This document shows, in pieces, positions 54,832 to 64,000 of a DNA stretch of 64,000 nt. Position numbers and translations under genes: made by a program. Positions within the stretch are counted from its first letter, which is position 1. Every line of letters begins with the position of its first letter. The notes beneath the pieces are model-generated. The model was given only the letters and a program-made list of their open reading frames with translations, ran no database searches and had not been told where the DNA came from. Origin of the DNA: Chelonoidis abingdonii (lineage: Eukaryota > Chordata > Testudines > Testudinidae); contig NC_133770.1 in NCBI RefSeq assembly GCF_003597395.2, positions 288,239,691 through 288,303,690 of the forward strand, given 5' to 3'.

Positions 54832-55387
54832 TGGATCAAGCCCCCACAAAACACAGCTGATGGAATCAGTGTGCTGTCCCATAGCCAAGTGGTTATACAC
54901 ACATTTCAAGCTGTTGGAAACTAGATTCAATCCCCTCTTCTGCTTAATGTAGATTTGGAGTTCATACTCAGGTCTCTCAGGGGGACCTTAGCACTGACCT
55001 ATGGCATCTCTCTTTAGTCCACAACTATTTAACATGTATGTAAAGTGGAACAGCTTCAACAGAAAGCAAGAGAGCCGTGCCCCCTGAGCATACCCTAAAA
55101 TCCCAGGGTTAGGGCACTCCCTGGGGAGGTGGAGACATGGCTGAATCCCTGTTCCACATCAGGCAGTGGAGAAATAAGAATGGCCGTGACTGGGTCAGAC
55201 CAAAGGTCCATCTAGCCCAGTATCTGTCTACCAACATATGGCCAATGCCAGGTTACCCAGAGGGAGTGAAGCTAACAGGCAATGATCAAGTGATCTCTCT
55301 CCTGCCATCCATCTCCATCCTCTGATGAACAGAGGCTAGGGACACCTATTCTTTACCCTTCCTGGCTAATAGCCATTTAAGGACTTA
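54832..55387 (+). repeat. Direct duplication, copy 2, rich in 1-bp indels
   Basis: It is the same text as 53459-54027 with about 20 single-base gains or losses (AAGCCCCCAC for AAGCCCCCCAC, ACCTTAGCACTG for ACCCTTAGCCACTG, GAGAAATAAG for GAGAACATAAG) but few substitutions. Unlike copy 1, its CR1 part continues. Confidence 0.9.
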
Positions 55388-56992
55388 GCCATCTGAATTT
55401 ATCTAGTTCCCTTTAAACATTGTTAGTAGTCCTAGCCTTCACAACTTCCTCAGGTAAGGAGTTCCACAAGTGACTGTGTGCTGTGTGAAGAAGAACTTCT
55501 TCTTTTATTTGTTTTAACTGCTACCTATTAATTTCATTTGGTGACCCCTAGTTCTTGATTATGGGAATAAGTAAATAACTTTTCCTTATCCACTTTCTCC
55601 ATATCACTCATATTTATATACCTCTATCATATCCCCCCTTATCTCCTCTTTTCCAAGCTGAAGAGGCCTAGCCTCTTTAATCTTTCTCTCGTATGGGACC
55701 CTCTCCAAACCCCTAATCATTTTAGTTGCCCTTTTCTGAACCTTTTCTAGTGACAGAATGTCTTTTTGAGGTGAGAGACCACATCTGTACACAGTATTCG
55801 AGATGTGGGCGTACCACGGATTTATATGGGGCAATAATATATTCTCAGTCTTATTCTCTATCCCTTTTTAATGATTCCTAACATCCTGTTTGCTTTTTTG
55901 ACGCCACTGCACACTGCGTGGACATCTTCAGAGAACATCCACGATGACTTCCAGATCTTTTCCTGAGTCGTTGTAGCTAAATTAGCCCCCACCATTTGTA
56001 TGTATAGTCGGGGTATTTTTTCCAATGTTCATTACTTTACATTTATCCACATTAAATTTTCATTGCCATTTTGTTGCCCAATCACTTAGTTTTTGTGAGA
56101 TCTTTTTGAAGTTCTTCACAATCTGCCTTGGGTCTTAACTATTTTGAGTAGTTTAGTATCGTGGCAAACTTTGCCACCTCACTGTTTACCCTTTCTCCAG
56201 ATCATTTATGAATAAATTGAAAGGATTGGTCCTAGGACTGACCCTTGGGGAACACACTAATTATCCTTTTCCATTCTGAGAATTTAATTCCTACCCTTTG
56301 TTCCTGTCTTTAACCAGTTCTCAGTCCATGAAAGGCCTTCCCTTTTATCCCATGACAGCTTAATTACATAAGCCTTTGGTGAGGGACCGTGTCAAAGGCT
56401 TTCTGGAAATCTAAGTACACTATGTCCACTGGATCCCCCTGTCCACATGTTTCTTGACCCCTTCGAGAACTTTAATAGATTAGTAAGACACGATTTCCTT
56501 ATACAGAAACCATGTTGACTATTGCTCAACAGTTTATGTTTTTCTGTGTGTCTTACAATTTTATTCTAACTATTGGTTTGACTAATTTGCCCGGTACCGA
56601 CGTTAGAGACTTATCGGTCTGTAATTGCCGGGATCCCTCTAGAGCCCTTTTTAATATTGACATTACATTAGCTAACTTCCAGTCATGTGGTACAGAAGCT
56701 GATTTAAGGACAGGTTTCAAACTCAGTTAATAGTTCTGCAACTTCACATTTGAGTTCTTTCAGAACTCTTGGGTGAATGCCATCTGGTCCTGGTGACTTG
56801 TTAATGTTGAGTTTATCAATTAATTCCAAAACCTCCTCTAGTGACACTTCAATCTGTGACAGTTCCTCAGATTTGTCACCTAAAAAAGCCGGCTCAAGTT
56901 TGGGAATCTCCCTAACATCCTCAGCCGTAAAGACTGAAGCAAAGAATCCATTTAGTTTCTCCACAATGACTTTATCGTCTTTAAGCACTCCT
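55165..56992 (-). mobile_element. CR1 LINE, 3' 1.8 kb with broken ORF2
   Basis: The antisense 3' UTR starts at 55165 and ORF2 follows in order. 55604-55834 (minus) carries GLSPQKDILSLEKVQKRATK and MIRGLERVPYE, the ORF2 C terminus. 56704-56992 carries the reverse transcriptase start with FFASVFTAEDVREIP, EVLELIDKLN and NKSPGPDGIHPRVLKELK. The RT middle, including the expected FADD box, is not in an open frame because of many indels. The 5' end is lost at about 56992, where SINE-like sequence begins. Dead element. Confidence 0.9.
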
Positions 56993-57310
56993 TTTGGAGG
57001 GATTTTAACCTGTCTCTCCCACATCTTGTATGAGTGCTCTAACCACTGGGCCCACGAGAGGGTTCACAGCTATGAATCTCAAGCAGGAGAGGCACTTCCT
57101 GTCAGATGGTCAACTGCCTTTGAGGGGTGTCAATTTCCTACTGACTAACTTAGGCAGATCCCCATCCACGGTGTTGGCTTTTGTGAGCCTCATTCTTAGG
57201 CACCTAACTGTCCCCATGCATTATATATGGATCCTGGACACTTAACTCAGGGCTGTTGATTCCAGTGGCTGACAGGCTGCCTAAAAGTTAGGTGTTGCAA
57301 GGATGCATCT
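56993..57310 (-). repeat. tRNA-derived SINE-like composite
   Basis: On the minus strand GCCCAGTGGTTAGAGCACTC is an A-box half and AGACAGGTTAAAATCCC a B box (plus 56996-57050). The region beyond (57061-57310) has AGGCACCTAAC and AAAAGTTAGGTG motifs of the same body as 53240-53450. The first dozen residues of the open frame ending at 57024 come from this part and not from CR1. Confidence 0.6.
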
Positions 57311-57374
57311 AAGTCTACTTAGATCTAGTCCCCATTACTTCTTGTCTTATATTTAAGATTAAAAACATACCATA

Positions 57375-57480
57375 TTTTTTGCTCTGCATTTGTACAGTAT
57401 CTGGCACAATAGGGTCCTGGTCCATGATTTGGGCTCTTAGGTGCTACCACAAGACTAATTCTAATAGATGTTATTTAAGT
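57375..57480 (+). repeat. Sauropsid SINE 3' tail module
   Basis: GCATTTGTACAGTATCTGGC, ACAATAGGGTCCTGGTCCAT and GGGCTCTTAGGTGCTACC are a well preserved tail. Confidence 0.75.
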
Positions 57481-58148
57481 CAGAAGATTAATTGATCATC
57501 CAGATAAAGAAGCAATATAAAAAAAAAGGGGGGGAGGGAAGAGCCAGGAAACAGAAACTCTGCTCACATTCAGAATCTGTTTGTGTGCTGCAGTTCAAAG
57601 ACAAGAGAAAAGAACAGAACAAATTGGATGCCAAGTCTCCGTCCAAGGTACTTTTGAAATGGCTGTGATAATAAGCTCCTAAAGTCTGACTTTATAAGGA
57701 AAAACCTGACAGAAACTTAAGTGTTGGTATCAATATACTGTAGATTCTCAAAATGCTGACTCTTAAGGAAATAATGACACAGCTACCTGTCTCAAAGGCA
57801 ATTATGGGAAGAATGCTTGTTTGCATAAAAGATTAATTCAGGAAGATGGTCTTTGCAAAGATGCATCTAACTGAGGTGAAAATGGGAATAAAGCACCAGG
57901 AGCAAGATGTCTGCATGGGAGCGCATTGCAATGGAGTTTGATAACACACATGGGAATTGGCTTCTTTTATAGTTTGCTCTCTTAACCTTGGGAATTGAGA
58001 GAAAGGCCTGATGTACAAAACCCAATTTTTGATGCTGTGGCTGCATGATAAAATAGCATCAGAAAAAATCTGAATTTTAGATCTTTGTTCCCTAGCTGGA
58101 AAGCTTAAATCATTACCATGGTTCTGTCAACTTCTTTATATTCTCTGT
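57481..58148. other. Unassigned DNA
   Basis: No recognised element. A short purine-rich AAAAAAAAAGGGGGGGAGGG run occurs near 57521. Confidence 0.4.
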
Positions 58149-58149
58149 A

Positions 58150-58277
58150 TGTATCTATATCTTCTTACTATATGCTCACTTCTGTGCATCTGATGAACTG
58201 GGCTGTAGCCCATGAAAGCTTATGGTCAAATAAATTTGTTAGTCTCTAAGGTGCCACAAGTATTCCTGTTCCTTATA
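58150..58277 (+). mobile_element. Penelope-like terminal repeat fragment
   Basis: TATATCTTCTTACTATATGC, GGGCTGTAGCCCATGAAAGC, CAAATAAATTTGTTAGTCTC and GGTGCCACAAGTATTCCTGT match the sense pLTR at 49400-49553. The last part is missing. Confidence 0.8.
58190..58227 (+). ncRNA. Hammerhead ribozyme core, slightly decayed
   Basis: CTGATGA (58190-58196), helix II TGGG/CCCA with a flanking mismatch, GAAA (58214-58217) and UC (58226-58227) are present. One helix III pair is lost (GC-TTAT-GG), so cleavage is probably weakened. Confidence 0.6.
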
Positions 58278-58676
58278 TTTGTAAGTTATCTTTTTAAAAA
58301 TATTTATAAGGAATGGTAGAACAACAGGCTAGAGCTGGAAATTTATCTATTTAGCCATAAACTAAGTATTATGCAAATAACATTGGTGCAATTTTCTCCT
58401 CATCACCCTACTAGTATATTAACAATGAGCTGAATGGATCACACTTAGTGGGGAAACAAGAATGCAATCTCCATCATTCATTCACTACTTTACCTCTCAG
58501 CTGAGACTAGAGCTGGCTGGAAAACAGGTTTTTCCCCGTGCGGAAAAATTCAGTTAAAATGGGGAAAAAAATCTTCTCAAAATTTACCACAGAATATTTG
58601 ATTTTTTGCAAAAAATTGTAAACCAAAATTTTTTGGCCAAGAACTTTTGATTTGGCTATGCTGTAGTGGTGGCTCA

Positions 58677-58693
58677 TGGGAGTTGTAGTTTGA
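58677..58693 (-). promoter_or_regulatory. ZNF143/STAF-like motif
   Basis: The minus strand reads CAAACTACAACTCCCAT, close to the known ACTACAATTCCCA submotif of ZNF143/STAF. Binding is inferred. Confidence 0.45.
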
Positions 58694-58795
58694 GAGTTTC
58701 ATGTCCCCATTCTTCTCTATGGGCTGGGTTACCTGACTGGTCTCCATCTCTCATTAAACATCATAGTCTCCCTTCTTGCTAAGCAGCCACAGTGC

Positions 58796-58814
58796 ACTAT
58801 GGGAGATGTAGTCC
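58796..58814 (-). promoter_or_regulatory. ZNF143/STAF-like motif
   Basis: The minus strand reads GGACTACATCTCCCATAGT, matching the ACTACAATTCCCAG-type STAF/ZNF143 site. Binding is inferred. Confidence 0.5.
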
Positions 58815-59284
58815 AGATGGGAAGCCAACTCTAAGAAAAGTATGAAAACATGAAGTATCCAAACTACAGTACTGATGAAGCAATACAATGTCATTTCTCA
58901 ACAGAGTATTGGAGAACGGAGGAGGAGGGGAGGATTTGGCTGAAACTCAAAACACACAATTTTTGGTTGTTTCTTTTTCTTAATTCAAAGTAAAAAAAAA
59001 TTCCAGAGAAAGCAGACACTTGTGAAAAATTTCATTTAAGTGAAAATACAATTTTCCTTTGAAAAACAGATTAAACAGATTTTTTTTTATCAGCCTTAGC
59101 TCAGATTGCCAGCCAAGGTGTCAATTATGATGTGAATTAATCCACTGTGTCTTACACTTACTCTGTGGTAAATTTCTTTTTAACCATTTCTTTTTAAATT
59201 CATAATTTCCCACAGAACATAATTCCAGGGGCTGACAAGCCCTACAAAGCAGAAGTGTTCCTGAAGACTGCGAGCCTTCTTTTA

Positions 59285-59412
59285 CAGGGACAGTCTTCTT
59301 TGTTACTCATCTGTATACTGCCTAGCACAATGGGGCAGCTTTGTGTGGATTTCCAGGCGCTGCTGTAATAAAAATAAATAATAAATAATAATAAATAATA
59401 ATAATAAAAAGA
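59285..59412 (+). repeat. Sauropsid SINE tail with AAT microsatellite
   Basis: CTGTATACTGCCTAGCACAA, TGGGGCAGCTTTGTG and CAGGCGCTGCTGTAATAAAA are followed by an AATA/AAT run to about 59410, the usual 3' tail. Confidence 0.75.
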
Positions 59413-60513
59413 CATTTTCCCTTATTTTCACTCCTGTTAGTCCTACACTGATAAAAAGAGGTAGGTGGATTCTACTCCTTCTTCTGTATTATCAACAGAA
59501 TTGTTTCCTAAGTTCCAAACACTCACACCTGTGCAAATCCAGTGACGCTAATAGATTACACATGTGATGCTGAGAAGACAGTTATGAATAAAGAGTTATT
59601 CCTTCACGGATGGTACATGAAATGGAAGGAACCTAGGTTGAGTGTACAGGCAAGGCAACAAGAAAAACATTTACTTGTAAACTGAGCACATATGAACTGG
59701 AGTCAATGACAAGGAACCCCACAATGCCATTTTTAGTGTCACAGTCAGAGCAGAGCTTGCTCTTGGATTTTGCTCATCCTGGTTGTTTTTCTGTGGGAGC
59801 GCTTATCTAGCTAATCTATCAGCACATATACAGTGCTTACCACTGTGTTAGCTAAGCCCCAAATGACTTCATTTCCCATGGAGTAGCACAGAAGAGGAAA
59901 AGTCTGTCTTATTTATATAAAAGCAGCACGGGCATTATCTTGGTATGAAAAATGCATCGTGGAAATCAGTGTGACAGACTTTTGAAAGAGACGTAGAGAT
60001 CATTAGTACATAGCTCACAAACATCTTGGGATGGAGAAGACTCTCCACCTTAATTGGTAGGGAAGTAAATTTTCAATTCATTAAAAAAATGATCAGATAA
60101 GGATGGTCAATTTATCATCCTACAAACTAAAATTAACTCCTGGTCATTAACCCCATGTAGTGTCTTTGCATCTAATTATGATTTCCTCTGAATTCTGCTT
60201 AAATTTATTTATTATATTATTTGAATTTAACAACTTCCTTATAATTGGAAGAGATATAAATGTAGCCTTAGTCCCCTGCACTAGACAAATCCTGAGCTAT
60301 GTAACGTGCTAGTCCACAGGCTATTAAGATAATAAAGCAAAATTGTGCTGAACCAGGCACTATCAACATCTGGATTAAAACAATTAAAACCATACGTGTT
60401 TTTTCTATTCCCTGCTATATAACTTCTACTCATGACATCTGCTAATAGCTCAAAAAGAAAAGTAATTGACTTTTTGCTGAATTTTATGTTATTATTAAAG
60501 GGACACTGATATT
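59413..60513. other. Unassigned DNA
   Basis: No recognised element or open frame of note. Confidence 0.4.
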
Positions 60514-60514
60514 T

Positions 60515-60612
60515 TTAGATAGACTAAGCTCTTCGGGGCAGGAATCTTGTCTTTGTAACTGTCTGGAATGCTCCGAGCACAATTCTGGCACTACATATAA
60601 AATAACAATCTT
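60515..60612 (+). repeat. Sauropsid SINE 3' tail module, diverged
   Basis: AGACTAAGCTCTTCGGGGCA, GGAATCTTGTCTTTGTAACT and GAGCACAATTCTGGCACTAC are a diverged tail. Confidence 0.6.
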
Positions 60613-60894
60613 TTACAAGGTAGATTAAGCTCAATGTTTCTGCTTTGGGGGAAAAAAATCTTTGCCAGACCTAATAGCAACAGAAATGTGCTCATGAAAT
60701 CAACTGATTTTTTACATGTAGATTTAGATGTTCTCTGGCAGGGTTTGCAATTTCAGATGTTGCAGCTTGGTTCTAGGAAAGAGGAAAGTACAGCTGAATA
60801 GTGACAAAAGCAAAATGGATGGATAATCCAGATTTGTTGTCCATTCTGAGCAACGCACTGAAAGAAAACAAACTTCCAATGAATGATGGGAAAT

Positions 60895-61180
60895 TAGCAT
60901 TTAGGGTGGGAGGAACCTATGGGTGTTAGGAGCCCAACACCTATTGTATTTTAGTGGGATTTAGGTGCCAAACTCTCTTATACTGTATTGAAAATCCCAG
61001 TCTGAAGGGCCACATTACCCCAGTCCTTACATAGGATGCAGGGGTGATGCAATGGGGTAGAAAGCTTTCCTCCTTTGCATGTTGTCCACAAGTGCCAGGA
61101 AAAGACATGGTCCCTGCACCCATATAGTCATGGTTCCTGTGCCAGGTAGCCATATAGCTTTCCCTAAAAGGGCTGCCCTG
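60895..61180. repeat. Possible SINE body fragment
   Basis: TTAGCATTTAGGGTGGGAGG, GGGATTTAGGTGCCAAAC and TATTGAAAATCCCAG recall the 'taggtgcctaaa' body at 53240. Weak. Confidence 0.3.
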
Positions 61181-61219
61181 GTGTCATCGGACATACATTT
61201 CCGAACTCCACTCTGGTAT

Positions 61220-61645
61220 GTACCATTTGGTTGCCCTTAGACCTTGTCTGGAATTTTGTGTCAAAATGTTTTTTCAGCAGAAAATTGTGTTTTCCACAAA
61301 ATCAAGATTTTCCAGAGGACCATGTTGATTTTTTGACAAAATGTTTTCAGTATTTCATCAGGAAAATCCAAATGTAATTATTTCATTTCAGGTCAGGTGG
61401 CCATTAATTTGCGTTCACCTGAGCTGCCATGGTGCATCCTGGGAGATGTAGTCCATCAATGGAGACCAGCTTAAGGGGAGAATGGGGGCATGAGGCATCA
61501 CATCAGCTCTCATGAGAGGAGTTTAATGTTGAACTTTTCCTGAATGGAAATGTTTCATTTCAGCTGAGTCTCAAAAGAATTGTTTCAATGGAAGGTATCA
61601 GAATTTCCCATGGGGTGGAAATGCAAATTTTTATTTTTTTAGCAG
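61220..61645. repeat. AT-rich interspersed repeat with ZNF143-like motif
   Basis: It has the same layout as 58500-59110, with AT-rich arms (GTCAAAATGTTTTTTCAGCA; TCAGAATTTCCCATGGGGTG) around a centre holding TGCATCCTGGGAGATGTAGTC. It ends TTTTTAGCAGCTCTAG, complementary to the AGAGCTGG start of the other copy. Confidence 0.55.
61431..61453 (-). promoter_or_regulatory. ZNF143/STAF-like motif, strong match
   Basis: The minus strand reads GACTACATCTCCCAGGATGC, an almost full-length match to the known ACTACAATTCCCAGAATGC-type ZNF143/STAF site, including the 3' ATGC. Binding is inferred from motif only. Confidence 0.6.
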
Positions 61646-61974
61646 CTCTAGTTGTCCCCTTCAACTCCAGAAGTTGATGCATTTCCATGGTGTTGTTTTG
61701 GGAGCAGCAATGCTCTATGAAGGCTATTTTTTGTTTCATTAGGCCTATCATTCCTAGTTTTTGTAAGCAGACAATTTATACTGACTTCAACTAACATTTT
61801 CCCTCATACAAAGGACGGGAAGGTTTTTGTCCTTGAGTACAGCTGCCTACTGATAAAAGCTGAATTTCTGAACAACTGTTTTATCAAATGCTAACATTGT
61901 TTATTCATCCTATCAAATAAAATGTGGGAATGTGGATACCAGAGCAAGCAATTTAGTGGACAAGATCCTCAGCA

Positions 61975-62050
61975 TAAATCTGAGTTGCTCCATTGACTTT
62001 AATGAAGCTGGGCTGATTTACACTGGCTGTGGATCTGGTCCAATATTAAT
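61975..62050. repeat. Ancient foldback repeat
   Basis: AGATCCTCAGCATAAATCTG and TTTACACTGGCTGTGGATCT are imperfect inverted arms around CTCCATTGACTTTAATGAAG. Confidence 0.65.
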
Positions 62051-63425
62051 GATTTAGTTGTACTTGGGAAACCTGGACACATCTGTGTTGAGCCTGGATT
62101 TCATGCATAGGCCACACTATTTACCATGTGATGTCTCTTCACTTTCTTCTTATGGATTAGACAGACCATCTACTCCAATCAGTTTAAATTTCCAACCAAC
62201 TTGAATATCTAACACCCAAATTCTCTTCCTAGAGATCAACCTGGATCCATCTGAGATCTCCCCTGGGGAGAGAGGAGATAGAATGACCTTGTCAGCCAGG
62301 CCATAGCACAGGAGTGAATATAGACACTCCACAGATGCCTTTCCAGATTCTAAGGCCTCCTCCTACCCTGTATCACAGAAAGGCCAAGGCAGTTCCCCTG
62401 TCCCACCCCAAATAGCTGTAATCTGCTGCTGCACTAGGTGACCCTGATAGCTGTGCTTTGCTGTGTGCAGTGTATGCCCTCTGCATGGGCTTCCAACAAC
62501 ACCCATCTGTGTGCAGCAGAACCACAGCAGGAGTTCTCCATGCTCACTGAACTGGGTAAAGGGTTTGTGCCTAGGTGAACTGTCTGCATTGGTTGCCTGA
62601 TGCTCTAGGGCACTGAAGGCAGCATGTGCTGATCACATCAGGCTTCCCTCCTGACTTAGCGCATAGCGCACCACAGGATGTCAGCAGACAACCACCAAAC
62701 CAGGCTGCAGGACTCAGGGATGTAAGCAAAAGCCTTCCCATTGAGGTCCATTGAAATCAGTGACTGAGGAGACCCTTTGGGTCATCTAGTCTGTGTCCCT
62801 ACCAAAAACAAACCAACCCTTTGAATGACTTGAAATCAGCTAAACTGTGTACAGAGTGCATGTAGCCATGTGTTCCAATCACTCTAATCTCATCTTGTAC
62901 TAAAGTAGGTTGTAAGCTATTCACTCTTGGATGTGGATTCCTGTAGGGCATGGCCGCTGTTTGATTTGGGATCCACTATTAATGATACGTTTGCTTCGTG
63001 TTGAGTTTCCTGCTCTTCTTCTGAACCTCACGTTGCAGTATGTCTTGATTTGTGGTTCATTTCTGGTTTGCACAGTGTAAGAAACCATTGTAAACTGTGC
63101 ATATGGTCAAACAGAACATAGTTTCATAGTTTCTCTGAGCACATACAAAAAGAAACTCCTATTACATTATATAGTCAGATGTGTGCATTCTCTTCTTGAT
63201 GGGACCAGTGATGCTTTTTATAAATGGAGAAACTAAGAAAAATAATCTGTAACACAGACACGTAAAAAGTGAAAGGAAAAGGCATTGTGGTATGTTACAG
63301 AGGTGGTTTTACGCAATAGGCACAACTCCCTTTTCTGATCTTCACTGCAGATCTCTGAATCTCAATCACTGATTGGTCTCTTGTACTATGAAGGATGTCC
63401 ACTGATATCAATGGGTGTTTTACAA
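62051..63425. other. Unassigned DNA
   Basis: No recognised element. Minus frames 62150-62332 and 63295-63492 have no motif. Confidence 0.4.
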
Positions 63426-63427
63426 AC

Positions 63428-63600
63428 ACAAGGTGAAATTCACCCCAGTGAAGGGAGATTGCACAAGAGCCTCCAAACCACCTTAGCTCCAAGTTAAGAG
63501 CTTAAATAGGGCTTTATGTGGGCCCTTTATAGGGCTTTGTAGTTTAAATAGGGCTTTCTATGGGCCTTTGTACATGGGCAAATTTCACCCAGACTGACTG
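63428..63600. repeat. Foldback with short internal direct repeat
   Basis: The arms AAGGTGAAATTCACCCCAGT and GGGCAAATTTCACCCAGACT are inverted. Between them TTAAATAGGGCTTT with a following TGGGCC occurs twice (about 63504 and 63544). Confidence 0.5.
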
Positions 63601-64000
63601 AAGAACATGCGAGCAGTCTGCCTTGTTTGTCTTTGTACCTCTTGTGTTTTTGTAATTTCTTGTAAGCCCTAAACCATTAATGTTGGTGGTTACTTTGATT
63701 TCAGAATATTATTTCTCCTGGTTATACCCCTTCCGCCCCTCCAAAATTATTTGCATCAAGAGAAAGCTGACAACGTTCTCACTGCCCCACTTCCGGAGCA
63801 TCGCAGGGAGGCAACATCAATTAACAAGTTGCTTGTGATCTTTCAGTCAAAAGTGGCAAAGAAGCAGTAAAGACACCAGGTTTCAATACCTGCCAGCAAC
63901 AACCACATGACCCCCAAAATCTTTACCAAAGTGTCCATTACAAATCTCGGCTTTTTTCTTTTTTGCAGTGGCAGCATGTTTGCAACTTATGAATTTTGTT

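Larger units (their letters stand above)
58500..59110. repeat. AT-rich interspersed repeat with ZNF143-like motifs
   Basis: AGAGCTGGCTGGAAAACAGG and many short A/T blocks (AAAATTCAGTTAAAATGGGG, CATTTAAGTGAAAATACAAT) match the arrangement of 61220-61645. It includes ATGGGAGTTGTAGTTTG (58677-58693) and ACTATGGGAGATGTAGTCC (58796-58814). No coding. Confidence 0.55.

Noticed and set aside
56993..57024. Residues before VLKDDKVIVEKLNG as part of the CR1 protein
   Set aside because: These codons derive from a tRNA-like SINE sequence abutting the truncated CR1.
1..64000. CRISPR array, bacterial operon or phage content
   Set aside because: No regular spacer-repeat structure, no dense coding and no bacterial signals. 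The repeat content is vertebrate.

Overview
This window looks like non-coding nuclear DNA from a sauropsid, most likely a turtle. It is AT-leaning and has no convincing host exon. It is dense with CR1 LINE pieces in both orientations, retrovirus-type solo LTRs, PIF/Harbinger and hAT non-autonomous DNA transposons, Penelope-like elements, MIR/tRNA SINEs and an RTE-type LINE tail. This mix is typical of turtle genomes. No open reading frame looks like a working gene. The longest one (217 codons, 38279-38932) is a by-product of a G-rich minisatellite inside a hAT element.

Layout. 1-10 kb: ancient foldback repeats, an RTE LINE tail, MIR copies, a TA-flanked mariner/pogo-type MITE, a Harbinger MITE and a forward CR1 piece. 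10-20.4 kb: four solo LTRs (10275, 13484, 14919, 19114), two with hAT or Harbinger-like MITEs inside, and a relic Penelope-like repeat split by another MITE. 20.8-24.7 kb: a 1.5-kb Harbinger derivative and a 293-bp foldback MITE. 25-32 kb: CR1 pieces, LTRs, and a four-layer nest (MIR, foldback, LTR, opposite LTR). 32.6-35.2 kb: a hAT element with an exact 8-bp target duplication and a transposase dimerisation-domain relic, itself hit by at least three MITEs. 37-39.4 kb: a Harbinger MITE abutted by a hAT MITE, then a 1.2-kb hAT. 39.5-48.6 kb: LTR, CR1 and MIR material, including an LTR carrying two MITEs with clean target duplications. 49-51 kb: Penelope-like terminal repeats with hammerhead-ribozyme cores, a CR1 3' end and a TA-flanked MITE. 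51-57.5 kb: a probable class-I-like LTR, tRNA-derived SINE modules and a roughly 560-bp direct duplication whose copies differ mainly by single-base indels, which suggests an assembly or consensus error. 57.5-64 kb: another hammerhead-bearing Penelope piece, two copies of an AT-rich repeat carrying ZNF143/STAF-like motifs, and mostly unassigned DNA.

With no host gene to interpret, the biology here is the history of insertions. Target-site duplications (3 bp Harbinger, 8 bp hAT, 5 bp LTR, TA mariner) let several events be put in order. The most functional-looking sequences are the hammerhead ribozyme cores and the ZNF143-like sites. Family names come from recall of repeat families and are not database hits. 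Boundaries without a stated target duplication are approximate.
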